Of a stretch of 64,000 nt of DNA, positions 44,538 through 54,171 are shown one piece after another (the stretch's first letter is position 1; each line of letters begins with the position of its first letter). The translations under genes and the position numbers were made by a program. The stretch comes from Rhabdothermincola salaria. Its GTDB lineage: Bacteria > Actinomycetota > Acidimicrobiia > Acidimicrobiales > Acidimicrobilacustridaceae. The stretch lies in the NCBI RefSeq assembly GCF_021246445.1, contig NZ_JAJQXW010000001.1, positions 1,506,168 through 1,570,167 on the forward strand, read 5' to 3'. The notes under the pieces were generated by a model that worked only from the letters and a program-made list of their open reading frames with translations, made no database searches and had not been told where the DNA came from.

Positions 44538-44544
44538 CGCCGGT

Positions 44545-46113
44545 GTGACGACAGGTGGCCCCCCTCCTCTCCCCGCGCCCTTCGACCCCGGTCGCCGGCG
44601 CTTCCTGGTGCTCGGCGGCACGGCCGCCCTGGCGGCCGCCGTGGCCGCCACCGGCTGCAGTCCCTTCGGGGGCGACGAGTCGAGCACCACGGTGAGCGTG
44701 ACCGAACCGATCCGCCCGATCCCACCGTCGATGCCCGGGGCCGAGCCGCCCCCTCCGGCCGGGTTCGTCTTCGACACGGTCATCAAGGGTGGACGGGTCA
44801 TCGACCCCGACTCGGGCTTCGACACCATCGCCGACGTCGGGATCACGGGAGACCGCATCACCTCGATCTCCCTCGAGCCCCTGCAGGGCACCACCACCCT
44901 CGACGCCACCGGCAAGGTGGTCGCCCCGGGCTTCGTCGACCTGCTCTCCTACGAGCCCAACTCCTTCGGCACCTGGTACAAGATCGGCGACGGGGTCACC
45001 ACCAACCTCGGGATGCACGGCATCAAGGCCCCCACCGACGCCGGCCAGTTCTTCGCGCAGTACGGGGGCACCAGCCCGGTGCACTTCGGCGGCGCCTTCT
45101 CCGACCAGTGGTTCCGCGAGACCATCGGCATCTACGACACGGCCAGCGCATCGCAGCTCTCACGCCTGCGCGATGCCCTCGACCAGCAGATCGACGCCGG
45201 CTTCATCGGGGTGGCCATCGACCCGGAGTACGCCCCCTACATCGACTTCGCCGAGTACGTCGCCCTGGGCGAGGTGGCCCGCGACGCGGGCGTGCCGCTG
45301 TTCACCCACATCCGCTACTCCAGCCCGGACCCGCCCGAAGCCAACTCCATCTCGGCCATCGAGGAGGTCATCCGCGTCGCCGAGCAGTCCGGCGTGTCGC
45401 TCCACGTCGACCACATCCCGTCGATGGCCACGCACGTCATGAGCGAGGCCATGTCCCTGCTCGACGACGCCCGCGGGCAGGGCCTCGACGTGACCGGCTG
45501 CTTCTACCCCTACACGTACTGGGGCACCTACCTCGGCTCGGCCCGCTTCAACGGCGACTGGCAGTCCCGCTTCCGGATCACCTACGAGGACCTGCAGGTC
45601 GCCGGCACCTCCGAGCGGGTCACCGCCCAGACCTTCGGCACGTACCAGGCCCAGAACAAGCTGGTCGTCGCCTACGCCATGCCCCAGGCGGACATCAACG
45701 CCGCCGCGTCGGCCTCGTGGACCATGGTCGGCTCGGACTCCATCCCCGAGCCCGCCGACAACAACCACCCGCGAGGGGCGGGCTGCTTCGCCCGCCTGGT
45801 GGGCCCGTACGTCCGAGAGCTGGGGGTGCTGTCGCTCAACGACGCCATCGCCAAGGCCACCATCATCCCCACCAAGCGGGTCGAGAAGGTCGTCCCCCTC
45901 ATGCAGCGCAAGGGCCGCCTCCAGATGGGGGCCGACGCCGACATCACCGTCTTCGACCCAGCCACGGTCGCCGACAGGTCCACCGTCGAGGATCCGTCGA
46001 TCATGTCGGCGGGCATCGAGCAGGTCCTCGTCATGGGCGGCCTGGTCAAGAACGGCGACCAGCTCGACACGTCGCTGCTGAACGGCCAGGGCATCAAAGG
46101 CGAGCCCCTGTAG
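44545..46113 (+). CDS. Tat-exported lipoprotein of the D-aminoacylase/amidohydrolase family, HxH site missing
   Basis: This 522-residue protein starts with a twin-arginine signal (PGRRRFLVLGG) ending in a lipobox (VAATGCS), so it should be folded before export and lipid-anchored. The mature part matches N-acyl-D-amino-acid deacylases: VIKGGRVIDPDSGFDTIADVG, KVVAPGFVD, GVTTNLGMHGIKAPTDAG, FTHIRYSS, LHVDHIPSM, and MVGSDSIPEP near the catalytic Asp. The metal motif after GFVD, normally xHxH, reads LLSYEP. Later His residues remain. Activity may be lost or metal binding altered. Compare the intact HTH in the gene at 63255. Confidence 0.78.
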   Translation: MTTGGPPPLPAPFDPGRRRFLVLGGTAALAAAVAATGCSPFGGDESSTTVSVTEPIRPIPPSMPGAEPPPPAGFVFDTVIKGGRVIDPDSGFDTIADVGITGDRITSISLEPLQGTTTLDATGKVVAPGFVDLLSYEPNSFGTWYKIGDGVTTNLGMHGIKAPTDAGQFFAQYGGTSPVHFGGAFSDQWFRETIGIYDTASASQLSRLRDALDQQIDAGFIGVAIDPEYAPYIDFAEYVALGEVARDAGVPLFTHIRYSSPDPPEANSISAIEEVIRVAEQSGVSLHVDHIPSMATHVMSEAMSLLDDARGQGLDVTGCFYPYTYWGTYLGSARFNGDWQSRFRITYEDLQVAGTSERVTAQTFGTYQAQNKLVVAYAMPQADINAAASASWTMVGSDSIPEPADNNHPRGAGCFARLVGPYVRELGVLSLNDAIAKATIIPTKRVEKVVPLMQRKGRLQMGADADITVFDPATVADRSTVEDPSIMSAGIEQVLVMGGLVKNGDQLDTSLLNGQGIKGEPL

Positions 46114-46203
46114 GCACGGGCCGGGATCCGGGCCGGACGACGGCGCACCGGCCCGGCACGCGAGGGCGAGGGAGGGGGCGGCGCAGGCCCGGTCGGGTGC
46201 CGT

Positions 46204-46209
46204 TAGGGT
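46204..46209 (+). promoter_or_regulatory. -10 hexamer of leaderless TetR transcript
   Basis: TAGGGT is six bases before the ATG at 46216. Confidence 0.5.
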
Positions 46210-46215
46210 CCGCGG

Positions 46216-47289
46216 ATGGCGAGGGTCACCCGGGAGGCCTCGGTGCAGCGGCGGCGCCAGCTGCACGCGGCCACCGTCGCCGAGCTGGCCCGGACCGGCG
46301 TCCACGACCTGGCGCTGACGACCGTCGCCGATCGTTGCGGGGTCACCACCACCACGATCTACCGGCGCCATCCCACCCGCGACGACCTCCTCGACACGGT
46401 GATGAGCGAGGTCCTCGCGCCCCCCGTCGGTGACTGGCTCGACCGCCTCGCCGAGGGCCTCGCCGAGGGCCTCGACACCCACCGCCGCCCACCCCGAGCC
46501 CCCGACGCGACGGTCGTGGCCGCCTGGTGCCAGCTCTGCGTGGCCGCCGCCTGGCCGAGCCCGCTCAGCGCCGGCATGCGCTCGGTCGTGTCCCCGGCCG
46601 ACCGCACCCTCGGCGGCGCCGACCGCGACCGGCCGGCCGCGGCGGCCCTGCTCGTCGGCTCGTGGCTCCTGGCCCTCGGCCTCCACCGCCGCCCGCCGCC
46701 GCTGACCCACCAGCTCCGGGCCGCGGGCCATCACCTCTCGAGCACCCGCTCCGTCTCCGCGTCGGGCACCGGGCAGCCCGACGCCCTGCACCATCGCCCC
46801 ACCTCCGCGCCGGCGGCGACCTCGGGCCCGCTCCTCGACGAGCGCGGTCGCCGGCTCCTGCTGGCCACGGCCGAGGCGATCGACCGGGTCGGCTACGAGA
46901 ACGTGTCCGTGAACGCCATCGCCCGGCGCGCCGGCACGTCCACCGGGGCGCTGTACAACCGCTTCTCCGGCAAGGCCGGCCTGCTCGCCGCCTGCCTGTC
47001 GGCGCCGAGCCCCGTCGGGTCCGAGCGGTGGGGGCCGCAGGTCGAGGCCCTCCGCCTCGGCCCCTCGCTCGACCCCGAGGTCACCACGGCCGTCGACGCC
47101 GTGATCGGGCGGCCGCTGCGGGCCCGGGCCCGGGCCCTGGGGGCGATGCGTCGAGACGACCCCACGGCGTTCCCCGCCGACATCCGACCCGCAGCCGCGG
47201 CCTGGGTGGCCGTGGCCCTCCCCCTCGGGCGCTGGGTCGTACAACGGGTTCTCGTCCCACCCGTCGCCTCGCCCCCGGTGCGTTCGTGA
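46216..47289 (+). CDS. double TetR-type regulator with two helix-turn-helix domains in one chain
   Basis: This 357-residue protein holds two TetR-like units. The first HTH is at about 16-62 (LALTTVADRCGVTTTTIYRRHPTRDDLL) and the second at about 217-262 (ENVSVNAIARRAGTSTGALYNRFSGKAGLL). A helical region follows each. TetR proteins normally have one HTH and dimerise; a fused pair may bind asymmetric operators or act as an internal pseudo-dimer. It is leaderless-type, upstream of the amidase gene with a 55-bp gap, and could regulate it. Confidence 0.8.
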   Translation: MARVTREASVQRRRQLHAATVAELARTGVHDLALTTVADRCGVTTTTIYRRHPTRDDLLDTVMSEVLAPPVGDWLDRLAEGLAEGLDTHRRPPRAPDATVVAAWCQLCVAAAWPSPLSAGMRSVVSPADRTLGGADRDRPAAAALLVGSWLLALGLHRRPPPLTHQLRAAGHHLSSTRSVSASGTGQPDALHHRPTSAPAATSGPLLDERGRRLLLATAEAIDRVGYENVSVNAIARRAGTSTGALYNRFSGKAGLLAACLSAPSPVGSERWGPQVEALRLGPSLDPEVTTAVDAVIGRPLRARARALGAMRRDDPTAFPADIRPAAAAWVAVALPLGRWVVQRVLVPPVASPPVRS

Positions 47290-47344
47290 GCGCCGGCTCT
47301 ACCCGCCGGTAACCTCGCCGGGCCGACGACGACGGAGGGGCGCG

Positions 47345-48772
47345 GTGGACGAGCTGGCACAGATGGACGCGTGGGGTCAGGCCGACCTGGTCAGGAGGGG
47401 CGAGGTCACGCCGAGCGAGCTGGTCGACGCCGCCATCGCCCGCATCGAGGCGGTCGACCCGGCCCTCAACGCGGTCATCCACCGACGCTTCGACGCAGCC
47501 CGGGCCGAGGCGGCCGGCCCGCTCCCCGACGGACCGCTGCGCGGGGTGCCCTTCCTGGTCAAGGACCTCGACCTGCACATCGCCGGCGAGCCGCTGCACT
47601 GCGGGACCCGCTTCCTCGCCGACGCCGGCTCCACCAGCGCCACCGACGACACGCTGACCGAGCGCTTCCGGGCGGCCGGGCTCGTGATCCTCGGCCGCAC
47701 CAACACCCCCGAGTTCGGCACCACCATCACCACCGAACCAGTGGCCGCCGGGCCCACCCGCAACCCATGGAACACCGAGCACTCCACCGGGGGCTCGTCG
47801 GGAGGGAGCGGCGCGGCGGTGGCCTCGATGATGGTGCCGGCCGCCCACGCCAGCGACGGGGGCGGATCCATCCGCATCCCGGCCAGCGAGTGCGGCCTCG
47901 TCGGCCTCAAGCCGACCCGAGGTCGCACCCCCCTCGGACCTCGCTACGCCGAGCACTGGAACGGTGCCGTCATCAACGGCGTCGTCACCCGCAGCGTGCG
48001 GGACACCGCGCTGTTCCTCGACGTCATGAGCGGCCCGGCCCCGGGCGACCCCTTCGTGACCCCACCTCCCGCCCGCCCCTACGTCCAGCAGGTCGGGGCC
48101 GATCCCGGCATCGTGCGCATCGGCCTGCTCGACCGTCCGGCGCAGTCCGACGTGGTCGCCGATCCTGTGGTCGGCGAGACCCTCCGCGCCGTCGGGGGCC
48201 TCCTCGAGAACCTCGGCCACCGGGTCGAGGCGAGCCACCCCGAGGCCATGGGCGACCCGGACTTCTCCCGGCACTTCATCACCATCATGGCGGCGAACCT
48301 GCGAGCCGACCTCGACGAGTGGGAGACCACCCTCGGACGCACCATCGGCGGCGACGAGCTGGAGCCGGCCAACGCCATGTTCGCGGCGATCGGCGGGGCC
48401 ACCAGCGCCGCCGACCACCTGGCCGCCACCCGCTGGCAGCACCGGTGGGCCCGCCGCATGGCCGAGTGGTGGGACGGCGGGTTCGACCTGTTGTGCTGCC
48501 CCGTCATCAACGGCACCCCTCCCCCGCTGGGATGGCTGTCGGATCCCGAGAAGGGCCTCGACCGGGTCACCGAGCTCATGCAGTACACCGCGCAGTTCAA
48601 CGTGACCGGCCAACCCGCCATCTCGCTGCCGCTGGCCTGGACCGACGACGGCCTGCCCATCGGGATCCAGCTGGTGGCGGCCTTCGGCCGCGAGGACCTG
48701 CTGGTGCGCGTCGCATCGGAGTTGCAGGGGGCCCAGGACTGGACCCTCCGCCTCCCACCGGTGCACGCCTGA
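47345..48772 (+). CDS. amidase signature family enzyme
   Basis: This 475-residue amidase shows the Ser-cisSer-Lys triad: Lys in [10 protein letters not shown] (about 77), cis-Ser in [15 protein letters not shown] (about 145-160) and the nucleophile in [14 protein letters not shown] (about 175). The C-terminus is typical for fatty-acid or aliphatic amidases ([20 protein letters not shown]). GGAGGGG lies before the GTG start. It hydrolyses an unknown amide to acid and ammonia. Confidence 0.87.
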   Translation: MDELAQMDAWGQADLVRRGEVTPSELVDAAIARIEAVDPALNAVIHRRFDAARAEAAGPLPDGPLRGVPFLVKDLDLHIAGEPLHCGTRFLADAGSTSATDDTLTERFRAAGLVILGRTNTPEFGTTITTEPVAAGPTRNPWNTEHSTGGSSGGSGAAVASMMVPAAHASDGGGSIRIPASECGLVGLKPTRGRTPLGPRYAEHWNGAVINGVVTRSVRDTALFLDVMSGPAPGDPFVTPPPARPYVQQVGADPGIVRIGLLDRPAQSDVVADPVVGETLRAVGGLLENLGHRVEASHPEAMGDPDFSRHFITIMAANLRADLDEWETTLGRTIGGDELEPANAMFAAIGGATSAADHLAATRWQHRWARRMAEWWDGGFDLLCCPVINGTPPPLGWLSDPEKGLDRVTELMQYTAQFNVTGQPAISLPLAWTDDGLPIGIQLVAAFGREDLLVRVASELQGAQDWTLRLPPVHA

Positions 48773-48811
48773 GCAGCGGCCCCACGGCCCGCAGCCCGGC
48801 CCGATCGAGGC

Positions 48812-49882
48812 TCAGCCGTGCTGCGCCGCCACCGCCGCGATGCCGGCGGCGAAGCGGTCGACGTCGTCGATGGTGGTGGCGAAGCTGGTCATGGCGCGGA
48901 TCTCGTGACGGGCCGGTTCCCACTCCCACACGAACGACCACGCCTGCAGCTCGGCCACCGCGGCCGCCGACGGCAGCTGCACGAACGTGGCGTTCACGTC
49001 CGGCGTGCCGGTCACCTGGACCCCCTGGACCCCGTCGAGACGGTCGGCCAGGCGCCGGGCCATGGCGTTGGCGTGCCCCGCGGTGCGCAACCAGAGGTCG
49101 TCGGCCAGCAGGGCCTCGAACTGGGCGCCGAGGAAGCGCATCTTGGAGGCCAACTGAGTGGTCTGCTTGCGCACGAAGGGCAGCACCCGGGCCACCGCCG
49201 GCTCGAGCACCACGACGGCGTCGCCGTACATCAGGCCGTTCTTGGTGCCGCCGAAGCTGACCACGTCGACCCCGGCATCGGTGGTGAACGAGCGCAGATC
49301 CCCGTCGAGCGCGGCGGCGGCGTTGGCGATCCGGGCCCCGTCGAGGTGCACGTGCAGGCCGTGGTCGTGGGCCACCTCGGCCACCGCGGCGATCTCGTCG
49401 GGCCGGTAGAGGGTGCCTCGCTCGGTGGACTGGGTGATCGACACGACGCCGGGCTGGGCGTGGTGCTGGTTGCCGAGCGCGTACAGCACGGCGAGCACGT
49501 CGTCGGGGCGGAGCTTGCCGTCGGGCGTGGGCACCGTGAGCAGCTTCGAGCCAGTGAAGCGCTCCGGGGCGCCGCCCTCGTCGACGGCGATGTGGGCCTC
49601 TTCGGCGCAGATCACCGCCTCGCCGGGCCCCAACAGGCAGGCCAACCCCACGACGTTGGCCCCGGTCCCTCCCCAGCACAGCGCCACGGCGGCCGCGCCC
49701 CCGAAGAGGTCGGCCAGCGCCGACTCCGCCCGGGTCGTCCAGGGGTCCTCGCCGTAGGCGAGGGCGCACCCCTCGTTGGCCGCCACCATGGCGTCGAGGA
49801 CCTCGGGCAGGACCCCTGCGGCGTTGTCGCTGGCGAACGAGCACTGCGGGGCCGGCGGCATCGACAGCGAGCCGGCGTTCAC
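48812..49882 (-). CDS. PLP-dependent threonine aldolase-like enzyme
   Basis: This 356-residue fold-type I PLP enzyme has SFASDNAAGVLPEV at the start, CALAYGEDPWTTRAE, the cofactor Asp region HVHLDGARIANAAAAL, and the Schiff-base Lys in DVVSFGGTKNGLMYGDAVV (about 203). This matches low-specificity L-threonine aldolases, which split threonine into glycine and acetaldehyde; beta-eliminating lyases are related. The GTG start overlaps the CoA-transferase stop (GTGA), giving a two-gene operon. Confidence 0.87.
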   Translation of the reverse strand: MNAGSLSMPPAPQCSFASDNAAGVLPEVLDAMVAANEGCALAYGEDPWTTRAESALADLFGGAAAVALCWGGTGANVVGLACLLGPGEAVICAEEAHIAVDEGGAPERFTGSKLLTVPTPDGKLRPDDVLAVLYALGNQHHAQPGVVSITQSTERGTLYRPDEIAAVAEVAHDHGLHVHLDGARIANAAAALDGDLRSFTTDAGVDVVSFGGTKNGLMYGDAVVVLEPAVARVLPFVRKQTTQLASKMRFLGAQFEALLADDLWLRTAGHANAMARRLADRLDGVQGVQVTGTPDVNATFVQLPSAAAVAELQAWSFVWEWEPARHEIRAMTSFATTIDDVDRFAAGIAAVAAQHG

Positions 49883-51165
49883 CTGAGGTAGCCCAGCGTG
49901 CGGGCCTCGGCCGACAGCTCGTCGCGGAACTTCGGGTGGGCGATGGCGATGAGGCGCTCTGCTCGCACCGAGACCGGTTGACCGTGCAGCTCGGCCACCC
50001 CGTACTCGGTGACGACGTTGTCGATCGTGTTCTTGTGGGTGGTGATGACCGCCCCCTCGCCGAGGCGGACCTTGATCCTGCTCACCGACTCGTCCCTGGT
50101 GGTGGAATGCAACGCCAGGAAACCCATGCCGTGAGGGGAGAACATCGCCCCCTTGGCGAAGTCGGCCTGCCCCCCCGACCCCGACCACATGCGCCCGCGG
50201 ATCATCTCGGAGTTGGCCTGTCCCATCACGTCCACCTCCACGGTGGCGTTGATCGACACGAAGGCCCGCTCACGTCCGATCACCCGAGGATCGTTGACCC
50301 AGTCGACGGGGAGGAACTCGGCGGCCGCGTTGTCGTCGATGAAGTCGTAGAACGCCCGGGTGCCCAGGGCGAAGGTGGTGACCATCTTGCCCGGGCGGGT
50401 GGTCTTGCCGGTGCCGGTGATGACACCGGCCATGAACAGCTCGGCGATGGCGTCGGAGAGCAGCTCGGTGTGCACCCCGAGGTCGCGGTGGTTGCCGAGG
50501 GCGCTCAACGCCGCGGCCGGGATGGAGCCGATGCCGACCTGGATGGTGGCCCCGTCGGGGACCCGCTCGGCGATGAGCTCACCGATGATGCGGTCCTTCT
50601 CGCTGACCCGGGGTGACGGGCTCTCGGCCAGGGGGTAGTCGGCCTCCACCCAACCGGCGACCTGCGAGACGTGGATGGTGTTCTCGCCGCGGGTGCGCGG
50701 CATGTGGGGGTTGGCCTCGAGGAAGAACGGGGCCTTGCCGATGAAGCGGGCCACGTAGTCGGCATTGGTGCCGAGCGAGAAGTACCCGTGGCGATCGGGC
50801 GGAGAGGCGGCGGCGGCGATGATGGGCGCTCGCGTGACGTAGCTCAGGATGTGCGGCATCTCCGAGAAGTGGACCGGCGTGAAGTCCAAACCCCCTTCGT
50901 GGAAGGCGGGCCGCGTGATCTCGGAGAGGAAGTAGGCCACGTGGCGCAGGCCGGGATAGACGCCGTGGAGGTAGGGGCGATCGTGCAAGGAGTGCATCTG
51001 GTGCACCCGCACTCCCTCGAGGTCGGGGCCGGCGGCATCGACTGCGGTCATCACGGTGTCGGGTTCGCCGTTGGCGAGCGGCACGATGACGTCGGTGTGG
51101 GCACCGAGGTGCTCGACGATCGCCGAGGGGTCCGAGCAGCGGGTGCGGCGGAGGGCTTCGTTCAC
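49879..51165 (-). CDS. acetyl-CoA hydrolase/4-hydroxybutyrate CoA-transferase family protein
   Basis: This 428-residue class I CoA-transferase has VIVPLANGEPDTVMTAV, FTPVHFSEMPHIL, QVGIGSIPAAALSAL, DLGVHTELLSDAIAELFMAG, the probable catalytic Glu in FVSINATVEVDVMGQANSE (about 295), WSGSGGQADFAKGA and VVTEYGVAELHG. It moves CoA between short acyl groups such as acetyl-CoA and 4-hydroxybutyrate, or hydrolyses acetyl-CoA. AAAGGA precedes its GTG. It is translationally coupled to the threonine aldolase-like gene. Confidence 0.85.
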   Translation of the reverse strand: MNEALRRTRCSDPSAIVEHLGAHTDVIVPLANGEPDTVMTAVDAAGPDLEGVRVHQMHSLHDRPYLHGVYPGLRHVAYFLSEITRPAFHEGGLDFTPVHFSEMPHILSYVTRAPIIAAAASPPDRHGYFSLGTNADYVARFIGKAPFFLEANPHMPRTRGENTIHVSQVAGWVEADYPLAESPSPRVSEKDRIIGELIAERVPDGATIQVGIGSIPAAALSALGNHRDLGVHTELLSDAIAELFMAGVITGTGKTTRPGKMVTTFALGTRAFYDFIDDNAAAEFLPVDWVNDPRVIGRERAFVSINATVEVDVMGQANSEMIRGRMWSGSGGQADFAKGAMFSPHGMGFLALHSTTRDESVSRIKVRLGEGAVITTHKNTIDNVVTEYGVAELHGQPVSVRAERLIAIAHPKFRDELSAEARTLGYLR

Positions 51166-51316
51166 GAAGGTGGTCCTTTCCCGTCCGAGCAGACCCTAGC
51201 GACGCCCGACGGTGCCGCCGGAGGCCGGGAGGGCACGGACAGACGAACCACGAGCGAACGCTCGGTGACGAGGCGAACCCGATCTGATCCCGTGGGCTGA
51301 CGACGCGACCCGTGCG

Positions 51317-52105
51317 TCAGCGGGCGCTCGGTGAGTCCGAGACCAGGTTCTCGCCGAGCGGCGCTTCCTGGGACTCGGGTTCGGGCACGGCGTCGGCCGG
51401 GCTCAGGTAGCGCCACACCAGGCCGGCCACGACCGCCCCGACGATCGGCGCCAGCCAGAACAGCCAGAGCTGGCCGATGTACTCCCCGCCGGCGAACAGC
51501 GCCGGGCCGGTGGATCGGGCCGGGTTCACCGACGTGTTCGTGATCGGGATGCTGATCAGGTGGATGAGCGTCAGGGCCAGGCCGATCGCCAGCGGCCCGA
51601 AGCCGGCGGCGGCCCGCCGGCCGGTGGCGCCGAAGATCACGAACAGGAACCCGGCGGTCATCACCAGCTCCGTGAGCAGGGCGGGACCGAGCCCGTAGCC
51701 GCCGGGTGAGAGGTCGCCGTAGCCGTTGGCCGCGAGACCCTGCTCGGCGGCGTCGTACCCGCCGGGAGCACCCTTGGCGATCACCAACAGCACGCCGGCG
51801 GCGGCGATGGCCCCGATCAGCTGCACGATCACGTAGGGAAGGGCATCCTTGGCCTTGAAGCGCCCACCGGCCAGCAGCCCGAGCGTGACCGCCGGGTTGA
51901 AGTGGCCGCCCGAGATGTGCCCGACGGCGTAGGCCATGGTCAACACGGTGAGACCGAAGGCGAGCGAGACGCCCACCAGACCGATGCCCACGAACGGTTC
52001 GGAATCCCCGCCGAACGTGGCCGCCAGCACCGCGCTACCGCACCCTCCGAGCACCAACCAGAACGTGCCGATCGCTTCGACGGTCAGACGTCTGCCCATG
52101 TCCAT
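51317..52105 (-). CDS. aqpZ: aquaporin Z-like water channel
   Basis: This 262-residue MIP-family channel has six membrane helices, both NPA boxes ([11 protein letters not shown] and [14 protein letters not shown]) and the N-terminal [20 protein letters not shown] typical of AqpZ. The NPARS rather than NPARD sequence favours a water channel over a glycerol facilitator. GGAG lies just before the ATG at 52105. The 151-bp gap to the CoA-transferase gene holds only a small CGAGCG/CGCTCG dyad. Confidence 0.92.
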   Translation of the reverse strand: MDMGRRLTVEAIGTFWLVLGGCGSAVLAATFGGDSEPFVGIGLVGVSLAFGLTVLTMAYAVGHISGGHFNPAVTLGLLAGGRFKAKDALPYVIVQLIGAIAAAGVLLVIAKGAPGGYDAAEQGLAANGYGDLSPGGYGLGPALLTELVMTAGFLFVIFGATGRRAAAGFGPLAIGLALTLIHLISIPITNTSVNPARSTGPALFAGGEYIGQLWLFWLAPIVGAVVAGLVWRYLSPADAVPEPESQEAPLGENLVSDSPSAR

Positions 52106-52226
52106 GGTCACTCCTTCGTCCCTGAACCACCCCGGTCGAGCGATTCGGCGAAACGATATTCGACGAAGGATCTCCGAGGTCGGATCGGGGGGATGAGTTC
52201 CGACGGCCTCGTGGCAACCTGTGCAG

Positions 52227-53042
52227 GTGACCGTCTCGCTCCCCCCACCCGAGGACCTGAAGGCCCTGCTCACCCTCGACCCGGTGAAGCCCGACGCCTT
52301 CCTCGCCCCCACGGCCGACAACGGCTGGGGGCGCATCTACGGGGGCCAGGCCATCGCCCAGGGCTTGCGGGCCGCCGGCCACACGGTGGGCGACGGGCAG
52401 CTCCCCCACTCGCTGCACGCCTACTTCATCCGCGAAGGCGACGAGAAGGCTCCGGTCCTCTACGAGGTCGAGCGCATCCGCGACGGGCGCTCGTTCTCCA
52501 CCCGCCAGGTCGTGGCCTACCAGGCCGGCGGTGCCATCTCGACGCTCATCGCCAGCTTCCACCTGCCCGAGGAGTCCGAGGACGCCCAGCGTTCACACGT
52601 GCCCGCCGACGCCCCCGCCCCTCTCGACGTCCCGGCCGAGCCCACCGACCTCTTCTTCGAGACCCGCCCCACCCGCATCGACGCCGGCCCCGCCCGCTGG
52701 GCCTGGATGCGCGCCACCGAGGACCTCGGCGACGATCCCGCCCTGCACGCCTGCGCCCTGGCGTACCTGTCCGACGAGCACCTCCTCGGCGCCGCCCTGT
52801 CGGCCCACTCGGGCGCCAGGGACTGGGAGTCGCTGATGACCGCCAGCCTCGACCACGCCATCTGGTTCCACCGGCCCTTCCGGATCGACGACTGGGTGCT
52901 GTTCGACCTCCACGGCCACGGCAACGCCGACGCCCGGGCCTTCGCCACCTCCCTCGTCTTCGACGCGGCGGGCCGCCAGATCGCCACCGTCGCCCAGGAG
53001 GGCCTGGCTCGCGCCCGGCGACCGGCACCGGGCGCCCCGTGA
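52227..53042 (+). CDS. acyl-CoA thioesterase II (TesB family)
   Basis: This 271-residue double-hotdog thioesterase has [53 protein letters not shown] and a second domain with [30 protein letters not shown] and [10 protein letters not shown]. It hydrolyses medium/long acyl-CoA and may release CoA during fatty-acid or steroid breakdown. The GTG chosen follows CAACCT by six bases. A GTG two codons earlier is possible. Confidence 0.9.
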   Translation: MTVSLPPPEDLKALLTLDPVKPDAFLAPTADNGWGRIYGGQAIAQGLRAAGHTVGDGQLPHSLHAYFIREGDEKAPVLYEVERIRDGRSFSTRQVVAYQAGGAISTLIASFHLPEESEDAQRSHVPADAPAPLDVPAEPTDLFFETRPTRIDAGPARWAWMRATEDLGDDPALHACALAYLSDEHLLGAALSAHSGARDWESLMTASLDHAIWFHRPFRIDDWVLFDLHGHGNADARAFATSLVFDAAGRQIATVAQEGLARARRPAPGAP

Positions 53043-53118
53043 CCGGCGCCGCACGGGTCGGCGAGGGAGCGGATCAATGCACTCCCGCCGGGGCGCCACC
53101 TGTGTCATGGTCAAGGGG

Positions 53119-53802
53119 ATGACCGATCAGTGGGACATGCCGGCGGTGGGCCCCAGCACCAACCGAGCGGGAGAGTTCGACCCCTTCGCGCGCTGGGCCC
53201 CGTACGGCGACTTCGACGACGAGGACCCGCTGATCCCGGGCACCGAACGTCCCGAGTTCCTGCCCCCCACCGACGGCCCCATCGAGCTCGAGCGCACCTT
53301 CGCCTTCGTCGACATCTGCGGGTTCACCGCGTTCACCGAGGAGCACGGCCCCCGACGCTCGATCGCCATGCTCAAGACCTTCCGCAGCCTGGTCAAGGAG
53401 ATCGCCGGCCGACGTGGCATCCGAGTGGCCAAGTGGCTGGGCGACGGCGCCCTGCTCGTCGGCGTGCTCCCCGGTCCCACGGTCGCCACCGTCTCCGAGC
53501 TCACCGGCCGCTTCGAGACCCTCGCCAGCGACCTGCGCGCCGGGGTGGCGTCGGGCACGGCCCTGCTCTTCGACGGCGACGACTACATCGGCCGACCGGT
53601 GAACCTGGCCGCTCGCCTGTGCGACGAGGCCGGCCCCGGCGAGCTGCTGGCCGACAACGAGTCGCTCCGAGGCCAGCCCGACTGGGTGCAGGCCGGTCGC
53701 AGCCGCATGGTCGAGGTGCGAGGCGTCGGGGCCGTCGAGGTGCGGCCCCTGCGGCCGGCCTACGACGTGGAGTTCCCGCCCGAGCCCGCCAGCGAGTTCT
53801 GA
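53119..53802 (+). CDS. short class III nucleotidyl cyclase
   Basis: This protein has about 227 residues and one cyclase homology domain (about 58-220) preceded by an unstructured N-terminus. Key residues are kept: first metal Asp in FAFVDICGFTAFTEEHG, the second in VAKWLGDGALLVG with the adjacent Lys, and Asn/Arg in GRPVNLAARLCDEAG. No sensor domain or membrane helix is seen. The start is uncertain (ATG 53107 or 53119). It lies just before the tRNA. Confidence 0.78.
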   Translation: MTDQWDMPAVGPSTNRAGEFDPFARWAPYGDFDDEDPLIPGTERPEFLPPTDGPIELERTFAFVDICGFTAFTEEHGPRRSIAMLKTFRSLVKEIAGRRGIRVAKWLGDGALLVGVLPGPTVATVSELTGRFETLASDLRAGVASGTALLFDGDDYIGRPVNLAARLCDEAGPGELLADNESLRGQPDWVQAGRSRMVEVRGVGAVEVRPLRPAYDVEFPPEPASEF

Positions 53803-53822
53803 CCAGCGCCTGCTCGTCGGCT

Positions 53823-53852
53823 TTGGGAGAGCCGGCTCCAGCTCGCTATGCT
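53823..53852 (+). promoter_or_regulatory. tRNA promoter
   Basis: TTGGGA (53823-53828), 18 bases, then TATGCT (53847-53852), 24 bases before the tRNA 5' end. Confidence 0.5.
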
Positions 53853-53876
53853 CTCCCGGCTGGCGTGCAGCAACTC

Positions 53877-53952
53877 GCCCCCATCGTCTAGCGGCCTAGG
53901 ACACCACCCTCTCAAGGTGGCGGCACGGGTTCGAATCCCGTTGGGGGTGCCA
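53877..53952 (+). tRNA. tRNA-Glu (anticodon CUC)
   Basis: This 76-nt tRNA has acceptor GCCCCCA pairing with TGGGGGT (with one G-T pair), a D arm with TAGCGGCCTAGGA, an anticodon stem CCACC/GGTGG around CTCTCAA (anticodon CTC, reads GAG), a T arm CGGGTTCGAATCCCG and an encoded CCA end. The fold is complete. Confidence 0.95.
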
Positions 53953-53958
53953 ACCACT

Positions 53959-54003
53959 GAGCCCCTGGTGAGCGCACCGAGCTGGTGCACCGACCGGGGG
54001 CTC
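53959..54003 (+). terminator. hairpin after tRNA-Glu
   Basis: GAGCCCC (53959-53965) pairs with GGGGCTC (53997-54003), enclosing a smaller GCACC/GGTGC stem. It probably terminates the tRNA transcript. The remaining bases to 54171 show nothing recognisable. Confidence 0.5.
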
Positions 54004-54171
54004 CGTGCGTTCTCGGGCCCACTCGGGATGCCGGTGGCCTCCCCGGCGCACCACTGCAGGTCTGCGTTGCGCCCAGCCGTGATGGTGGTGGCGACCTCTC
54101 CGCATCCGGCGGCGGGCACCGCCGAGCGGCGTGGTCGGCGCCGGCCCGCATCCGTGGCACAGTGCTGCGCC

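Noticed and set aside
45160-47244. 694-codon minus-strand frame opposite the amidohydrolase and TetR genes
   Set aside because: Composition typical of reverse-complement reading of G+C-rich codons; both sense genes have strong motifs.
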